Shown: piece after piece, positions 61,443 through 64,000 of the stretch
Layout of the letters: every line of letters begins with the position of its first letter
Position numbering within the stretch: the stretch's first letter is position 1
Made by a program: the position numbers and the translations under genes
NCBI RefSeq assembly: GCF_000308515.1
Contig: NZ_BAFV01000121.1
Span: 1-64,000 of the forward strand
Direction: 5' to 3'
DNA from: Nocardia carnea NBRC 14403
Lineage (GTDB): Bacteria; Actinomycetota; Actinomycetes; Mycobacteriales; Mycobacteriaceae
DNA length: 64,000 nt
Notes under the pieces: generated by a model
Seen by the model: only the letters and a program-made list of their open reading frames with translations
The model's database searches: none
Told to the model about the DNA's origin: nothing

Positions 61443-62602
61443 CCGATGACCCCGGTGCCCGCGACGAGAGCCTTGGCGATGATGGTGCGCATGATGTCGT
61501 TGGTGCCTTCGCCGATCGCCATGAGGGGAGCATCGCGGTAGAGGCGTTCGACGACGAATTCGGTCGAGTAGCCGTAGCCGCCGTGGATACGCATGGCCTC
61601 CAGGCTGGCGGTGATGGCGGTCTCGGACGCGAAATACTTCGCCATCCCGGCTTCCATATCGACGCGTTTGCCCGAATCGGCTTGCGAGGCCGCCCAATAG
61701 GTCATGAGCCGGGCGGCCTGCAACTGGGTGGCGATATCGGCGATCTTGAGCTGGATGGCCTGGAATTCGGCGATGGGCTGCCCGAACGCGGTGCGTTCCT
61801 TGGCATAGGCGAGAGCAGCATCGTAGGCGGCCTGAGCGATGCCGACACTGCGCCCGGCGATATTGAGGCGGCCGATCTCGAGCCCGGACAGCGCCTGCTG
61901 CAGACCGCGGCCTTCGATACCGCCGAGCAGGGCGTCGGCGGGCACGCGGACATTGTCGAGCAGGATCTCACAGGATTCGGTGCCCTTGTAGCCGAGCTTG
62001 CCGAGATCGCGTTGCACCTCGAAGCCTGCGGTTTCGGTATCGATGAGCAGAATGCTCATACCTTTGTGCGGTGGGGTGGCGGCGGGATCCGTTTTGACCA
62101 GCACGGGGAGGACGTTCGCGTAGCGGGCGTTGGTGATCCAGGTTTTGGCGCCGTTGACGATGTAGTGGTCACCGTCGCGTTGTGCGGTGGTTCGGATACC
62201 TTGCAGATCGGTGCCCGCCCCGGGCTCGGTGAGGCCGATACCGGTGCGCCACCGGCCGCTCGCCAGCTCGGGCAGCAGATGCTGCTTCTGCTGTTCGGTG
62301 CCGTGTTTGTTGATCATCCAGCACGACAGATTGTGGCTACCGACGATACCGGCGATACCCATCCAGCCGCGCGCGAGTTCTTCGTAGACGAGGGTGAACG
62401 AGACCTTGTCCAGGTCGATGCCGCCGTACTCCTCCGGGGTGGTGATGCCGAACAAGCCCATGGCCTTCATATGGTCGACGATCTCGGTGGGATAGCGGCC
62501 GGAACGTTCCCACTCGTTGGCGACCGGCACGATCTCCTTGTCGACGAAGTGCCGCAGGGCGTTCCGGAAATCGAGCTGCTGTTCGTCGAAGGTGAAATCC
62601 AC
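61439..62602 (-). CDS. Acyl-CoA dehydrogenase
   Basis: 387 aa, complete ACAD: VDFTFDEQQLDFRNALRHFV, GLTEPGAGTDLQGIRTTA (about residue 128), NGAKTWITNARYANV and the catalytic Glu in IGEGTNDIMR (about 370), unlike the ACAD at 2165 where it is missing. GTG 62602 with AGGAG upstream. Between MmgE/PrpD and CitE-like genes it suggests breakdown of a short branched dicarboxylic acid. Confidence 0.94.
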   Translation of the reverse strand: MDFTFDEQQLDFRNALRHFVDKEIVPVANEWERSGRYPTEIVDHMKAMGLFGITTPEEYGGIDLDKVSFTLVYEELARGWMGIAGIVGSHNLSCWMINKHGTEQQKQHLLPELASGRWRTGIGLTEPGAGTDLQGIRTTAQRDGDHYIVNGAKTWITNARYANVLPVLVKTDPAATPPHKGMSILLIDTETAGFEVQRDLGKLGYKGTESCEILLDNVRVPADALLGGIEGRGLQQALSGLEIGRLNIAGRSVGIAQAAYDAALAYAKERTAFGQPIAEFQAIQLKIADIATQLQAARLMTYWAASQADSGKRVDMEAGMAKYFASETAITASLEAMRIHGGYGYSTEFVVERLYRDAPLMAIGEGTNDIMRTIIAKALVAGTGVIG

Positions 62603-62622
62603 GGTGGGGCTCCTGGGAATCG

Positions 62623-63993
62623 TCAGTTCGGGGTGGCGACGGTAGCGGCGAGATCGAGGATCGCGGACAGGTCCGGCTCGTCGGCGAGGGCGGAGACGCG
62701 GTCGGCGAGTTCGCCGGCGGCGGGATGGTCCGCGCAGTTGGCGAGGAATTTCGCTCGCAGCTCGGCGTCGTCGAGGGGGAGAGCGACGGTGCCGCGGCTG
62801 CCCGCGACACGACCGTCCAGCACGCGGCTGTCGTCCAGGGTGAGCACGGCGTGGCCGGGTGCGGCCGCGGCGGGGCCGCCGGTGGCGGCCACCACGACCC
62901 GCACCTTGGCGGCGGTGGCGAGGACCTCGTCGCGGGCGATGGAAGCAGGGGTGTAGGTGGCGATATCGACGGCGCCGTCGTGAAGCAGCGCCGCCACGCT
63001 CCACGGCAGATCGAATTTCCCGTCGTAGGTGCTGCGCGGGGCGGCGACACCCGCGTTCGGCCCGCACACGATGGGAAGGGAGTCGGGGTGCACATGCACT
63101 TCGATATCGGTGATGCGGGCAGGGTCGACCCGTTGCCCGTCGAGTGCGGCACTCACGGCATCGAGCGTGACGTGCATGAGCTGGCAGCTCGGATACGGCT
63201 TGATCCCGATGGCGGCGGATTCCCAGCGGGAGCCGAGCCCGGCTGTCACGACGGCGATATCGGCGTCGCGTGCCGACAGTGCCGCGTACAGTCCGCGCCG
63301 ACCCTCGAGCACCGATGACGGACCGGTGGCGCCCGCGGCGGCCAGGCGGGCGGCGAGGATGCCGTTGAGAGTGGCGGTGCCGGGATGCAGGGCTTTGGTG
63401 TCGGCGTCGGTGTCGAGGAATTCGAGCAGCCCGCCCGCGGCGGACCCCGCGATACCGAGGGCGTCGACCGATTGATCAGTGGTGAGACCGGACAGGGTGC
63501 CCGTGACGAGCGCGGCGGCCAGCGGCCCGACCACGCCGGTGGCGTGCAGGCCGCGGCTGTGGAAACCGTGCGGGCTGGCCAGGCCGAGCCGGCAGGCAGT
63601 TTCCAGGCCGACCGTGGTGGCGGTCAGGATCTGGACGCCGGTCGCACCTACCTGCTGTCCGACGGCGAAAGCCGCGGGCAGGGCGACGGCAGTGGCGTGG
63701 ACAAGGGCGCCGGCGTGGGTGTCGTCGAAGTCCAGGGCGTGGACGAGGACGGCGGTCGCCATACCGGCGGCAGGGGCGGAAAAGGCGTGGCCGCCGGTCA
63801 AGGGGCGGGCCTCGGGCGGGCCGCCGAACGCGGCGGCGACCGACCAGCCCGCCCGGCCGTGGCCGAGCCGCCGGGCGGCGACGGCATTGCCGATACCGTC
63901 GAGCAGGTGGCGAGTCGTCGCGTGCCGGACGTGACCGGGCAGATCGTCCAAAGTCAGCTGTCCGGCCCAGGCGGCGAGATCCCGGGAGCTCAC
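62623..63993 (-). CDS. MmgE/PrpD family protein
   Basis: 456 aa of the 2-methylcitrate dehydratase / cis-aconitate decarboxylase family. HALDFDDTHAGALVHAT (about residue 85), HSRGLHATGVVGPLAAA (about 145) and GIKPYPSCQLMH (about 265) are the family's active-site segments. GTG 63993 is the best start; the gene may belong to an operon continuing upstream outside the window. It lies 20 bp before the acyl-CoA dehydrogenase gene. Confidence 0.92.
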   Translation of the reverse strand: MSSRDLAAWAGQLTLDDLPGHVRHATTRHLLDGIGNAVAARRLGHGRAGWSVAAAFGGPPEARPLTGGHAFSAPAAGMATAVLVHALDFDDTHAGALVHATAVALPAAFAVGQQVGATGVQILTATTVGLETACRLGLASPHGFHSRGLHATGVVGPLAAALVTGTLSGLTTDQSVDALGIAGSAAGGLLEFLDTDADTKALHPGTATLNGILAARLAAAGATGPSSVLEGRRGLYAALSARDADIAVVTAGLGSRWESAAIGIKPYPSCQLMHVTLDAVSAALDGQRVDPARITDIEVHVHPDSLPIVCGPNAGVAAPRSTYDGKFDLPWSVAALLHDGAVDIATYTPASIARDEVLATAAKVRVVVAATGGPAAAAPGHAVLTLDDSRVLDGRVAGSRGTVALPLDDAELRAKFLANCADHPAAGELADRVSALADEPDLSAILDLAATVATPN

Positions 63994-64000
63994 GGGGTCT

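Noticed and set aside
1..64000. tRNA, rRNA, CRISPR, integrase, transposase or attachment sites
   Set aside because: None could be recognised by reading; gene content and codon use look uniform, with no sign of a recent mobile element.

Overview
The window is high-GC actinobacterial chromosome with every hallmark of a Nocardia or close mycolic-acid relative: the last gene of an mce operon, Mce-associated membrane proteins, many FadD/FadE/P450/SDR genes, a mycofactocin-type SDR, LLM (F420/FMN) oxidoreductases and a SCO2521-SCO2524 type cassette first known from Streptomyces. No rRNA, tRNA, CRISPR array, transposase or phage gene was seen.

Layout. 1-2.1 kb: end of an mce operon (MceE tail, MceF) and a small TPR-like gene broken by two compensating frameshifts. 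2.2-8.1 kb: acyl-CoA dehydrogenase divergent from a TetR regulator, then an acyl-CoA synthetase, a small duplicated protein, two Mce-associated membrane proteins and a zinc-ribbon protein. 8.1-9.9 kb: an SDR divergent from an ECF41 (SigJ-type) sigma factor with a recognisable ECF41 promoter. 10.1-12.5 kb: a ferredoxin and NuoF-like flavin/iron-sulfur reductase, and an unknown protein.

12.5-36.3 kb is a large catabolic island built from two divergent gene trains around one 497-bp control region (18881-19377). Leftward: mycofactocin-type SDR, P450, two ACMSD-like amidohydrolases, Rieske protein, alpha/beta hydrolase. Rightward: CoA ligase, KstD-like flavoprotein, C-C hydrolase, MhpA-like hydroxylase, MhpB-like extradiol dioxygenase, second KstD-like flavoprotein, LLM oxidoreductase, SDR, cyclase-family hydrolase, FMN reductase, hydrolase, SDR, ferredoxin and two P450s. 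The set suggests activation, ring desaturation to an aromatic ring, hydroxylation to a catechol and meta-cleavage of a cyclic substrate, but with a LigB-type (MhpB) dioxygenase instead of the HsaC type of classical steroid catabolism. The substrate is unknown.

36.5-42.4 kb: zinc-ribbon protein, TetR/methyltransferase pair, and a drug-type MFS pump plus amidohydrolase divergent from a GntR-TetR double-HTH regulator. 42.4-47.5 kb: HSDL2-like SDR, a two-subunit B12-dependent acyl-CoA mutase with an unusual active site, an F420-type oxidoreductase and a CaiB-type CoA transferase. 47.7-52.7 kb: a complete SCO2524-SCO2523-SCO2522-SCO2521 cassette of unknown function, facing a gene for a channel-like membrane protein; this is the best candidate for an undescribed system. 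53.6-64 kb: GNAT acetyltransferase, TetR plus a second MFS pump, an MFS/FAD-oxidoreductase pair divergent from a LysR regulator, and an operon of MmgE/PrpD, acyl-CoA dehydrogenase and a CitE-like lyase that apparently starts at a CTG codon.

Several regulators sit next to clear palindromic sites, and at least five genes appear to be leaderless (a TAnnnT box about 6-8 nt before the start codon).
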